This document shows positions 25,481 to 33,077 of a stretch of 64,000 nucleotides of DNA, piece after piece; position 1 is the stretch's first letter; each line of letters starts with the position of its first letter. This DNA is from Paracoccaceae bacterium (GTDB lineage Bacteria > Pseudomonadota > Alphaproteobacteria > Rhodobacterales > Rhodobacteraceae), in NCBI GenBank assembly GCA_013214575.1, contig JABSSD010000054.1, forward strand, positions 34,039-98,038, given 5' to 3'. A program made the position numbers and the translations under genes. Below the pieces are notes generated by a model, which was not told where the DNA came from, ran no database searches, and saw nothing but the letters and a program-made list of their open reading frames with translations.

Positions 25481-26854
25481 CTAGTCGTTGCGTTGAGAGG
25501 CGGCGCCGCCAAAAATCCGACGCAGCGGCAAGGGGATGAATTTGGCGAAGACGCTTCTGCGACGGCTGCGGGGCGGCTCTTTCTGCGGCGCAGAGATAGC
25601 TGCCTCGGCGGCGGGCGGCGCCATGGGCGGTGTCGGGCTGGCGCGGCTGTCCTGCTCTTGCAGCCAAAGGTCGACATCGCCGATGGGGTCGCCAAAAATA
25701 TCGACCAGCTGGCGCGGCTTGGCGGGCTGAACCGGAGGTCGCTTGGCCTGACGGTGTCTAGTGGTTTCCGGACCGGCAGGAACCAGCCCGCTATTGGTGT
25801 TTTCAACCAGCGAGGCGAGCATGTTTTCCAGCTCGGCGCTGATCTTCAGCGGTGCCACCTCGGGGCTGAAGATCGCCCGCGTTGCCCGGGTCTGTGCCCG
25901 GATCGCCAGCGCCTCTGTCTGTGCCTTTGTCTGGGGCACATCATCCTGCAATTCATCCAGCCATTCTTGGGCAGATTGGTAGCGGACACCGGGCATAACC
26001 GACAAGGCCTTGTCGATTGAGGCCAGAAATGCCCGGTTGAAATCACGGTAGCCATCACTCAGCGCCAGGCAGGGATCCGGGTCGCCTGCGGTCAGGGCAT
26101 CCAGCCGATGCTGGCTAATGGGGGGCGGTGCAGAGGTCACCAGATAAGACAGGGTCGCGCCCAGGGAATAGAGATCGCTTGAGGCCCTGTGCGGCATCTC
26201 TGACTGATACAGCTCATGGGCGGAATAGCCGTCCTTGACCGAGAGCATGGGATCAAGAGTGCCATCGCCGTCGTCCTGGGCGCCGCTGGCGGCGCCAAAA
26301 TCAATCAGCGTTACGGTGCCGTCCGGGCTGAGCAGAAAATTGTCCGGCGAAATGTCCCGGTGCAGAATGCCAAGCTCGTGGATAAAGGCGAGGATGCCCA
26401 GAGCCTGTTCCAGCACGTCTTGCAGCAGGGCGTCGGTGATGCGCTCGGGCTGCTGCTCGCGCAGGCTGACCAGATCAACCCCATCGACAAATTCCATCGC
26501 GATATAGGCGGTGTTGTTTTCGCGAAACACCTGATGAATGCCGACGATGCCCGGGTGAACCGAGCGCGCCAGCCACTGGGCCTCGCGCAGGAAATGGCGC
26601 AGCACGGTTTTATATTGTCTTTCGTAAGGCGGCGAGACCGGCTCGACCATACCTCGGGTCCGGTGGCAGACCCCGGCGGGAAAGCATTCCTTGATCACCA
26701 CCCGGCGGTCCAGACTGTCGCGCGCCAGATAGGTGATGCCAAAGCCACCGCTGCTGAGGGCGCTTTCGATCTGGTACTGACCGTGCAGCAGTTTAAAGCC
26801 ACATTGCAGTTCATCTGCCTGATGCTGATTGTCTGCAATGTCGTTGTGAAGCAC
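25481..26854 (-). CDS. Serine/threonine protein kinase, Hanks type
   Basis: A 457-residue eukaryotic-like kinase, first gene of the eight-gene operon. The glycine loop is SSGGFGITYLA, the ATP lysine is Lys55 in VVIKECFP, the catalytic loop HRDISPDN starts at 165, and DFGAAS is at 185-190. A serine replaces the lysine usual in HRDxKxxN, as in some bacterial kinases. The tail is Pro rich and basic with no membrane helix, so it is cytosolic. I chose the GTG at 26854 because AGGGGG lies 8 bases upstream; the frame is open to a TTG at 26968 but without support. Confidence 0.9.
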   Translation of the reverse strand: MLHNDIADNQHQADELQCGFKLLHGQYQIESALSSGGFGITYLARDSLDRRVVIKECFPAGVCHRTRGMVEPVSPPYERQYKTVLRHFLREAQWLARSVHPGIVGIHQVFRENNTAYIAMEFVDGVDLVSLREQQPERITDALLQDVLEQALGILAFIHELGILHRDISPDNFLLSPDGTVTLIDFGAASGAQDDGDGTLDPMLSVKDGYSAHELYQSEMPHRASSDLYSLGATLSYLVTSAPPPISQHRLDALTAGDPDPCLALSDGYRDFNRAFLASIDKALSVMPGVRYQSAQEWLDELQDDVPQTKAQTEALAIRAQTRATRAIFSPEVAPLKISAELENMLASLVENTNSGLVPAGPETTRHRQAKRPPVQPAKPRQLVDIFGDPIGDVDLWLQEQDSRASPTPPMAPPAAEAAISAPQKEPPRSRRRSVFAKFIPLPLRRIFGGAASQRND

Positions 26855-27090
26855 AGCAATGACCCCCTGTGGCGACCCTTGTGGGCGCAAGAACCTGAGC
26901 TGTAAGGGTGCGCCGGGATTGCGTCCGGATGGTGTCAATTTCCGGATGAATTGGGCGAAACTGCCCAAATGTCGCCATGATTGGCCGCAGAGGCTTGTAA
27001 AACAAACCTTTCCTGAGGGCTAATAATTTAGGTAAAAATTGTTTTAGATCAGCGGTCTAATTGGGGGTGTGGAGCAGTTAACAGGGTCAG

Positions 27091-27112
27091 CCCGAGCCTG
27101 TGGTGGCTCGGG
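27091..27112 (-). terminator. Hairpin after the TRAP operon
   Basis: CCCGAGCC and GGCTCGGG form a perfect 8-base stem with a 6-base loop, 19 bases past the dctM stop. The T-run is weak, so it is a terminator-like hairpin with moderate confidence. Confidence 0.5.
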
Positions 27113-27131
27113 CATGGGGCTTGGTCTGTGC

Positions 27132-28445
27132 TTAACCGCCGGGACGGCTGCGGATATTGTCGGGCAACCAGGTGGCTAGTTCTGGAAAGGCCACCAGGAT
27201 CACCACCATCAGCAGCATCAGCCCGACCATGGGAAGGGCGGTCTTCGAGATGTAAGAGATCTCGTGTTTGGTCATGCCCTGCAGCACAAACAGGTTAAAG
27301 CCGATCGGTGGCGTCACCTGGGCCATCTCAACCACTACCACGATAAAGATACCAAACCAGATCGGATCAATCCCGGCCTGACGGATCATCGGTTCAATGA
27401 TCGCCATGGTCAGCACCACCGATGAAATCCCATCCAGGAACATGCCCAGGAACACATAGAAGATGGTCAGCGCCACGATCAGTTCCAGCGGTGACAGGTT
27501 CAGGGTGTCGATCCAATCAGCCAGCGCCCGTGGCAACCCGGTAAAGCCCATCGACAGCGACAAAAAGAACGCCCCCATCAGGATCAGCGAGATCATCGCC
27601 GAGGTGCGGGTGGCGCCCATCAAGGATTCCGTGAAGGTTTTCCAGCTGAGCGAGCCCTGCAGGAAGGCCAGGGTCAGGGATCCCAGCACCCCAACAGCGG
27701 CGGCCTCGGTTGCGGTGGCAAAGCCCATATACATTGAGCCGATGACCACCGTGACCAGCATCAGCACCGGCACCAGAAAGCGGCTTTCAGACAGCATGGT
27801 GCCAAAACTCATCGGCGGTTCCGGGTCGGGGCGGGGGCCCTTGGAGAAGAAATGCCAGCCCATGATATACAGGGTGAACAGGCTGGCCAGCACCAGACCG
27901 GGCAGAATGCCGGCCATGAACAGCTTGGTGATGCTTTCATTGATGGTGACACCGTAGACGATCAGCGTCAGCGACGGCGGGATCATCAGCCCCAGCGTTG
28001 CCGCGCCGGCCAGGGTGCCGATGATCATGTGCTCGGGGTAGCCGCGCCTGCGCAGCTCGGGGATCGACATCTTGCCGACGGTGGTCAGGGTGGCCGCGGA
28101 TGAACCCGACACCGCGGCAAAGATGGTGCAGGCGGCAATATTGGTGTGCAGCAAGCCGCCCGGCAGCCAGCGCATCCAGGGAGCCAGACCGCGGAACATG
28201 TCTTGCGATAATCGGGTTCGATATAATATCTCGCCCATCCAGATGAACAGCGGCAGCGCCGTCAGGGTCCAGCTGGAGGAGCCGGTCCAGATGGTGGTGA
28301 TCATCGCATCGCCAGCCGGGCGGGTGGTGAACATCATCATGCCAACCCAGGCCACGCCCATCAGCGCCAGGCCAATCCATACTGAGCCGCCCAGCAGGGC
28401 GAACAGCACGAACAAAAAGATCATGGTGGTATAAAGCTCGTTCAT
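27132..28445 (-). CDS. dctM: TRAP transporter large permease
   Basis: A 437-residue membrane protein of the DctM family, the ion-coupled channel subunit of tripartite ATP-independent periplasmic transporters. Hydrophobic helices fill the protein, and family segments include AAVSGSSAATLTTVGKMSIPE, here near residues 112-132, and the C-terminal ITPPIGFNLFVLQG-like stretch (VTPPIGFNLFVLQGM). Length is normal for the family. It overlaps dctQ by 4 bases and closes the dadA-dctPQM unit. Confidence 0.93.
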   Translation of the reverse strand: MNELYTTMIFLFVLFALLGGSVWIGLALMGVAWVGMMMFTTRPAGDAMITTIWTGSSSWTLTALPLFIWMGEILYRTRLSQDMFRGLAPWMRWLPGGLLHTNIAACTIFAAVSGSSAATLTTVGKMSIPELRRRGYPEHMIIGTLAGAATLGLMIPPSLTLIVYGVTINESITKLFMAGILPGLVLASLFTLYIMGWHFFSKGPRPDPEPPMSFGTMLSESRFLVPVLMLVTVVIGSMYMGFATATEAAAVGVLGSLTLAFLQGSLSWKTFTESLMGATRTSAMISLILMGAFFLSLSMGFTGLPRALADWIDTLNLSPLELIVALTIFYVFLGMFLDGISSVVLTMAIIEPMIRQAGIDPIWFGIFIVVVVEMAQVTPPIGFNLFVLQGMTKHEISYISKTALPMVGLMLLMVVILVAFPELATWLPDNIRSRPGG

Positions 28446-29155
28446 TCGATCGCCTCCGAGATGATGCTGGTTTTGCGGTGGACCAAAAGACGGGTCAGAT
28501 AATCCCAGATCGCCACCGCCAGCAGCACGGTGCCGATCGACATCGGCAATTGTGGCAGCCAGACCGGGGTATAGACCCAGTCAGAGCCGGTCTCGGCCCA
28601 GATTTGCCCCCATTTGCCGGGTGCATTGACGAACATCGCAAAGAACGACAGCAGCCATTCGGGCACAAAATCCTGCCCCTGGGTGCGGTCATTCAGCAGC
28701 TCTGACATTATGTTTGTCTTGATCGCGTAGCGGGCGAAATAGGTGGCGATAACGGCAGCGATCCACATCGCCACGACGTCCAGCCAAAAGCCCAGAAACC
28801 TGTTCATGTTCAGGAAGATCGACACCCGGATATGGGCGCCCCGGGTCAGCGCATGGGCCAGCGCCAGGAACGAGGTCGCGGCCATCGCATAGCCGGCATA
28901 CTCAGTCGATCCGGGAAAGGTCAGGCTGCTCCACCGTGCGATCATCTGCGCCACGATCAGCAGCAGAATGGCCACCATGCAACAGGAGGCGGCGACGCCG
29001 GCCCCCAGATAGACCCGGTCCAGCAGCCGCCAGACCGGACGCAACAGCCGCTCGGCTGGGTCGCGGTACAGCAGACAAAACGCCGCCAGAACAGTTGGAA
29101 AAATAAACAGCCAGACCCATAGTGGCAGGCCCAGAAAAGGTTGCCAATCGCGCAA
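28442..29155 (-). CDS. dctQ: TRAP transporter small permease
   Basis: A 237-residue DctQ-type membrane protein with an extra N-terminal helix (FLGLPLWVWLFIFPTVLAAF) before the usual four-helix core. The core segment LVIAQMIARW-like (LLIVAQMIARWSS) and the LAHALTRGAHIRV motif are typical. It scaffolds the large permease. It is about 60 residues longer than the usual DctQ. A strong hairpin separates it from the binding-protein gene upstream. Confidence 0.9.
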   Translation of the reverse strand: MRDWQPFLGLPLWVWLFIFPTVLAAFCLLYRDPAERLLRPVWRLLDRVYLGAGVAASCCMVAILLLIVAQMIARWSSLTFPGSTEYAGYAMAATSFLALAHALTRGAHIRVSIFLNMNRFLGFWLDVVAMWIAAVIATYFARYAIKTNIMSELLNDRTQGQDFVPEWLLSFFAMFVNAPGKWGQIWAETGSDWVYTPVWLPQLPMSIGTVLLAVAIWDYLTRLLVHRKTSIISEAIE

Positions 29156-29180
29156 TACCCTATCCCCCGGTCAGATATGA

Positions 29181-29212
29181 CAGGGCCCGACGCTGGATCG
29201 CGTCGGGCCCTG
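29181..29212 (-). promoter_or_regulatory. Intercistronic hairpin between dctP and dctQ
   Basis: A perfect 13-base inverted repeat (CAGGGCCCGACGC and its complement) with a 6-base loop in the 73-base dctP-dctQ gap. Stem and loop lengths match the hairpin at 5614-5645 in the ABC operon. No T-run follows on the transcribed strand, so partial termination or protection of the binding-protein message is more likely than full termination. Confidence 0.65.
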
Positions 29213-29228
29213 AAGTAAAATGGTGATT

Positions 29229-30209
29229 TTAGTTGGCGTTATAGGCGTCCAGAATGGCCTGACCGTCGTCGCCGACCTGCTCCAGCCAGTCCGAGGTCAT
29301 TTTGGCACCAATCGCTTCCAGCTCGGCCAGGAATTCGGGGCCTGCATCGGTCACCTGCATGCCATTGGCTTCCAGCTGTTCGAAATACCAACCTGCCAGT
29401 TCTTCCGATTTGGCCGAACAATCGGCGCCGGTCTCGGTGGCTGCCTTTTGCACTGCCGCCTGGGTGTCGGCGCTCAGCCCGTCCCAGATGCCTTTGTTGA
29501 CCATCACATAGTTGCGCGGCAGCCAGGCGTTGACCTTGTAGTAATGGGTCAGCTGTTCCCAGACCTTACGATCATATCCGGTTGAGCCGGAGGAGATGAA
29601 GGCCTCGGCCACACCGGTGGCCAGTGCCTGTGACAGTTCGGCGGCTTCGACCTGAACCGGGATCATGCCCAGAGCCTCGGCAAAGGTGGCGGTGGCGGTG
29701 TTGTACGAGCGGAACTTGACCCCTTGGGTGTCCGCAGAAGAGTTCACTTCTTTCTTGAAGTAGAACCCCTGACCGGGCCAGGGGCAGGTATAAAGCGCCA
29801 CAAGGTTCAGCTCCGACAGCTGGGCGTTGACCTTGTCCTTGGCGGCGTTCCACAGCTTGTCATTGTCGGCATAGGTGGTGGCGATAAAGGGCAGGTTGTC
29901 CCAGCCCAGCAAAGGCACCTCGTTGGCGTGGGCCGACATGAAGCGTTCGCCAATCGGAGCTTGACCGGTCTGTACCGCCCGTTTGATCTCGCCACCTTTG
30001 AACAGCGATCCGCCCGGATGCACGGTGATGTCGATCTCGCCGCCGGTGTAATCGCGCACGCGGTCGGCAAAAACCACGCCCATTTCCGAATGGAAATTGG
30101 TCGCCGAATAGGCCATCGGCATGTCCCATTTTTCGGCCATCGCCGCCGTCGCTCCCAGTGTCAGAGCTGAAACGGCCAGCGCTGCCTTTACGGTGTAATG
30201 CGTTTTCAT
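29229..30209 (-). CDS. dctP: TRAP transporter substrate-binding protein
   Basis: A 326-residue periplasmic protein with a Sec signal peptide (KAALAVSALTLGATAAMAEK). The DctP fold is visible in FHSEMGVVFADRVRDYTGGEI near the N-terminus and in the conserved VKFRSYN region that holds the substrate-binding arginine. The neighbouring dadA suggests a D-amino acid, N-methyl amino acid or imino acid as ligand; that is inference from context. It follows dadA by 41 bases on the same strand. Confidence 0.9.
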   Translation of the reverse strand: MKTHYTVKAALAVSALTLGATAAMAEKWDMPMAYSATNFHSEMGVVFADRVRDYTGGEIDITVHPGGSLFKGGEIKRAVQTGQAPIGERFMSAHANEVPLLGWDNLPFIATTYADNDKLWNAAKDKVNAQLSELNLVALYTCPWPGQGFYFKKEVNSSADTQGVKFRSYNTATATFAEALGMIPVQVEAAELSQALATGVAEAFISSGSTGYDRKVWEQLTHYYKVNAWLPRNYVMVNKGIWDGLSADTQAAVQKAATETGADCSAKSEELAGWYFEQLEANGMQVTDAGPEFLAELEAIGAKMTSDWLEQVGDDGQAILDAYNAN

Positions 30210-30250
30210 CTTGTGATCTCCCTATTGGTTCTTTTGTTATTGCCTTGACC

Positions 30251-31492
30251 CTAGCCAAACCGTTGTGGGGCGTAGGGTGTCATATCAATGTTATTGCGCT
30301 GACCGGTGATCAAATCCGCGATCATGCGGCCGGTCTTGGGGCCGCCTGTCAGCCCGATGTGGTGGTGGCCAAAACCCGCATAGACGCCGCTGTTGCCGAC
30401 CTCGCCAATCAGCGGCAGACTGTCGGACGGCGCCGGGCGAAAGCCCAGCCACTGTTCTTCACTGTCGGCGGTCAGCTGCGGAAATAACGCGCTGACCTTT
30501 TTGCGCAGCAGCTTTAGCGGCGCTTCTGACGGGGTGTCATCTAGCCCGCCAAATTCAACCACACCGGCGCATCTTAGCCCCTGATCCATTGGTGTAGCAA
30601 CGAATTTCCCCGAGGCCATCATCATCGGATTATTGGGCATCTGCGACGGGTTCTTGAACTGGATATGGTAGCCGCGCTCGGCCTCGAGCGGCACATTGAT
30701 GCCGAGTTTCTGCATCAACGGCTTGGACCAGACCCCCGTTGCCAGCACCGCCTGATCACAGTCGAACCGGCCCTGATCGGTGTCCACCGCGCGGATCCGG
30801 CCACCGCTGAGATCAAAATCCTTAACCTCGGCCTGCACAAATGTGCCGCCCATTTCGACCAGCAGCTTGACCAGATCCTGCACGTAATGGGCCGGATTAT
30901 GGATGAAGCCATGGCTTTTGTTGACCGCCAGCAGGGTGATTGATTTCGCCAGGATCGGCTCTTTCTCCTGCACGGCGGCGCCTTCGATCAATTCCGGCTC
31001 AAACCCGGCTTCGCGGCGCAGGTCCCAGCTGTAGGCATCGGCGCCAAAGGCGGCGCGATCGGTGTATGCAAAGTTGTATTCACTGGGTTGCACCCATTTT
31101 GCCGCATCGGTGCCAGCGGTTAGCGCCTGATGCTGCTGTAGACTGTCGCCAACGATATGGGTCAGCCCGCGGGCAATCCGCCGGGTATCGCCGTCGTTGG
31201 CATGGGCCAGGTATTTCACCAGCCAGGGCAGCAGTTTCAGCGTATAGCCCCAGCGCAGGAACAGCGGGAAGTCGGGGTTGAGCAAATAGCCCGGACCCTT
31301 GGCGATCAACCCCGGAGCGGTTACCGGCACCATGCCGCAGCTGGCCAGAATGCAGCCATTGCCATAAGACGCGCCCATGCCGGGCTCGCCCTTGTCGATC
31401 AGGGTGACCCGATGGCCGGCACGGGCCAGCCAGATTGCGGTGGCGGCGCCAACAATGCCTGCGCCGACAATAACAGTATGCGAGGCGGTCAT
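30251..31492 (-). CDS. dadA: D-amino acid dehydrogenase-like FAD oxidoreductase
   Basis: A 413-residue flavoprotein of the DAO family, close to the small subunit of D-amino acid dehydrogenase. The dinucleotide-binding motif VIVGAGIVGAATAIWLARAG starts at residue 6, followed by the DadA hallmark GASYGNGCILASCGMVPVTA. The C-terminus has GLTGGPKTGRMIADLI, which closes over FAD. It would oxidise D-amino acids or related amines into the quinone pool. The start MTASHTVIV at 31492 follows GGAG; the open frame continues to 31570. It heads the TRAP unit, so uptake and oxidation are probably co-expressed. Confidence 0.88.
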   Translation of the reverse strand: MTASHTVIVGAGIVGAATAIWLARAGHRVTLIDKGEPGMGASYGNGCILASCGMVPVTAPGLIAKGPGYLLNPDFPLFLRWGYTLKLLPWLVKYLAHANDGDTRRIARGLTHIVGDSLQQHQALTAGTDAAKWVQPSEYNFAYTDRAAFGADAYSWDLRREAGFEPELIEGAAVQEKEPILAKSITLLAVNKSHGFIHNPAHYVQDLVKLLVEMGGTFVQAEVKDFDLSGGRIRAVDTDQGRFDCDQAVLATGVWSKPLMQKLGINVPLEAERGYHIQFKNPSQMPNNPMMMASGKFVATPMDQGLRCAGVVEFGGLDDTPSEAPLKLLRKKVSALFPQLTADSEEQWLGFRPAPSDSLPLIGEVGNSGVYAGFGHHHIGLTGGPKTGRMIADLITGQRNNIDMTPYAPQRFG

Positions 31493-31640
31493 GGGCGGTC
31501 TCCGGCAGAGGGTCTTGGACGTGAAGTGGATAAATGAGGCACGGTGGTTTCCATAAGTTTTTGAAACCATGCCCGCGCTTGGGTCTCATTTCAAACAAGA
31601 ATTTCTGGTTAGAGCATCATTTATTTTGAAAAGGGGTGCC

Positions 31641-31877
31641 ATGCATCTCAGATTTCGCCAGCTCCAAGTCTTTCACGCCATTATCGAGCCCCGGCCAGTC
31701 ACTGGCACAGTCACTGGCGCCACCTCGGTTCTGGGGATTTCACAGCCGGCGATTCTGAGCCTGTTGAACCCGTTGGAGCAACAGGCCCGGTATCCGGTGC
31801 TGACGCCCGCGTTGCTGGAGGGGGGGCCGTTTATCGTCATGGGGCCGGATCCCATGACCCGCCGCCGCACCTGTTAA
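31641..31877 (+). pseudogene. LysR-type regulator remnant
   Basis: A 78-codon frame that begins like a LysR regulator (MHLRFRQLQVFHAII, then TVTGATSVLGISQPAI of the HTH) but loses the family pattern after about residue 50 and ends with a short piece, FIVMGPDPMTRRR, resembling a segment much further along a LysR effector domain. An exact 12-base tandem duplication, CAGTCACTGGCA then CAGTCACTGGCG (31696-31719), interrupts the HTH. The gene is divergent from dadA and was probably its regulator. AAGGGG precedes the ATG. Confidence 0.65.
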
Positions 31878-32314
31878 GTGTTTCAGGAGGCTTGAGTACC
31901 GCTGCAGACAAGGGTGTATTTAGATCTGTATAAGTCATTCCCGCAGGTGTTGTAGACTAAGGGAATATGGGGGACGGCGCCGCCCAAGCGGAGGGGGACG
32001 GGACTTTCACCCGCGTGAAGAAAGCCTAATTCAGCACTCCGGCTTTAAGGGAGCCCAGTCCAGGGTGCCAGAGTGGCAGCGCCTGGTTAAGGATTGCCAA
32101 GCAGCGCGTGCGCTGGGGGCGCAACGGGGCATACCGGGGTGTCTGGCTAAACCGGGGTGCTGGCGCCAAGGTAGGGGGGGCAGAGGGATGTTGAGGATGA
32201 GGGTGCGGTTACAAAAAGAAGGAATCGATGGGTGGGTTTTTGGAAGATTTTTCTGATTTTTAAATGCTATTAGGGCCTATTCGGTTGATTCTGATCGTCT
32301 AAAGGGAGGGCCCT
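31878..32314 (+). other. 437-base stretch without a gene
   Basis: No convincing coding frame on either strand. It contains a G-rich part near 31970-32000, a possible weak hairpin AAAGCC/GGCTTT at 32021-32046, and an AAAGGGAGG ribosome site at its end for the acetyltransferase gene. The composition shifts toward AT near 32230, which suggests a transfer boundary. Confidence 0.5.
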
Positions 32315-33034
32315 GTGAAGTCTTTTATTTTTGATGATCCCGACGACATTTCCGGGATAGGCATTCGATTTTATCCAAAACTACGTGCGGGGCAGAAGGT
32401 TAAGAACCGGAAAACTGAGTTTGAAACCTTGTCACAACATTCCCCTCAGGGCTTCATGCCTCTGGGGGCATATAGCTATTCGCATAGTGTCTTTCATGCC
32501 CACCGGATCGGACGGTACTGCTCAATTGGTACGGCTGTCACGGTGATGGGCAACACCCACCCTCATACTTGGGTCACAACAAGTCCAATTACATATAAGG
32601 CGAGGCGGCGTCGGTTGTTGGGAGTGCAGGGGGAAAACAGAGAGTTGACCTTTGATGAATCTGTTGCCCCCGTAACCATCGGCAACGATGTTTGGCTGGG
32701 CCAAAATGTGCTGTTGAAAGGCGGCATCTGCGTCGGGGACGGTGCTGTCATCGCTGCAGGATCTGTTGTCACAAAAGATGTGGAGCCGTATTCAATTGTA
32801 GGTGGCAACCCTGCATCCGTAATAAAAAGCAGGTTCAGTGATGAAATCGTGTGTGATCTAGTCGGGCTGCAATGGTGGAAATATAAATACGATTGCTTAC
32901 AACACCTCGATTTTTCTGATCCGCAATTGTTTTTCAAGTACTTTCCTGCGGCCGAATATCTGAATGAGTTGCCGGAAAAAAGGCTTAATGTCGTTGAGCA
33001 CATCGATCAATACCGGAAAAATAATAGCCAGTAA
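32315..33034 (+). CDS. CatB-like O-acetyltransferase
   Basis: A 239-residue left-handed beta-helix acetyltransferase of the xenobiotic acetyltransferase/CatB type. Hexapeptide repeats run through VTIGNDVWLGQNVLLKGGI and VGDGAVIAAGSVVTKDVEPY, followed by the family phrase SIVGGNPASVIKSRF. The catalytic histidine region is GNTHPHTWVTTSPI. The GTG start at 32315 follows AAAGGGAGG. It probably acetylates a sugar or polysaccharide rather than an antibiotic. It is lower in GC than its neighbours and has no related genes around it, a sign of transfer. Confidence 0.82.
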   Translation: MKSFIFDDPDDISGIGIRFYPKLRAGQKVKNRKTEFETLSQHSPQGFMPLGAYSYSHSVFHAHRIGRYCSIGTAVTVMGNTHPHTWVTTSPITYKARRRRLLGVQGENRELTFDESVAPVTIGNDVWLGQNVLLKGGICVGDGAVIAAGSVVTKDVEPYSIVGGNPASVIKSRFSDEIVCDLVGLQWWKYKYDCLQHLDFSDPQLFFKYFPAAEYLNELPEKRLNVVEHIDQYRKNNSQ

Positions 33035-33077
33035 GTCGAGTTTTCTCAGGACGTTATAAGCCTTTCTTCTTCTGTTC

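Noticed and set aside
17687..26854. T6SS-type Fha/PpkA/PppA regulatory set
   Set aside because: No Tss, Hcp, VgrG or ClpV genes are near, and the three GTPase-like genes do not belong to that system.
17687..26854. TerY-P type Ter stress cluster
   Set aside because: It has a kinase and PP2C, but no vWA (TerY) or TerD-family protein is present.
30251..31570. Extended dadA start at 31570
   Set aside because: The extra 26 residues precede the FAD-binding motif without a signal peptide and lack a ribosome site; MTASHTVIV with GGAG is preferred.
31960..32060. Riboswitch or small RNA in the G-rich stretch
   Set aside because: No recognised consensus could be matched, and only a weak hairpin is visible.
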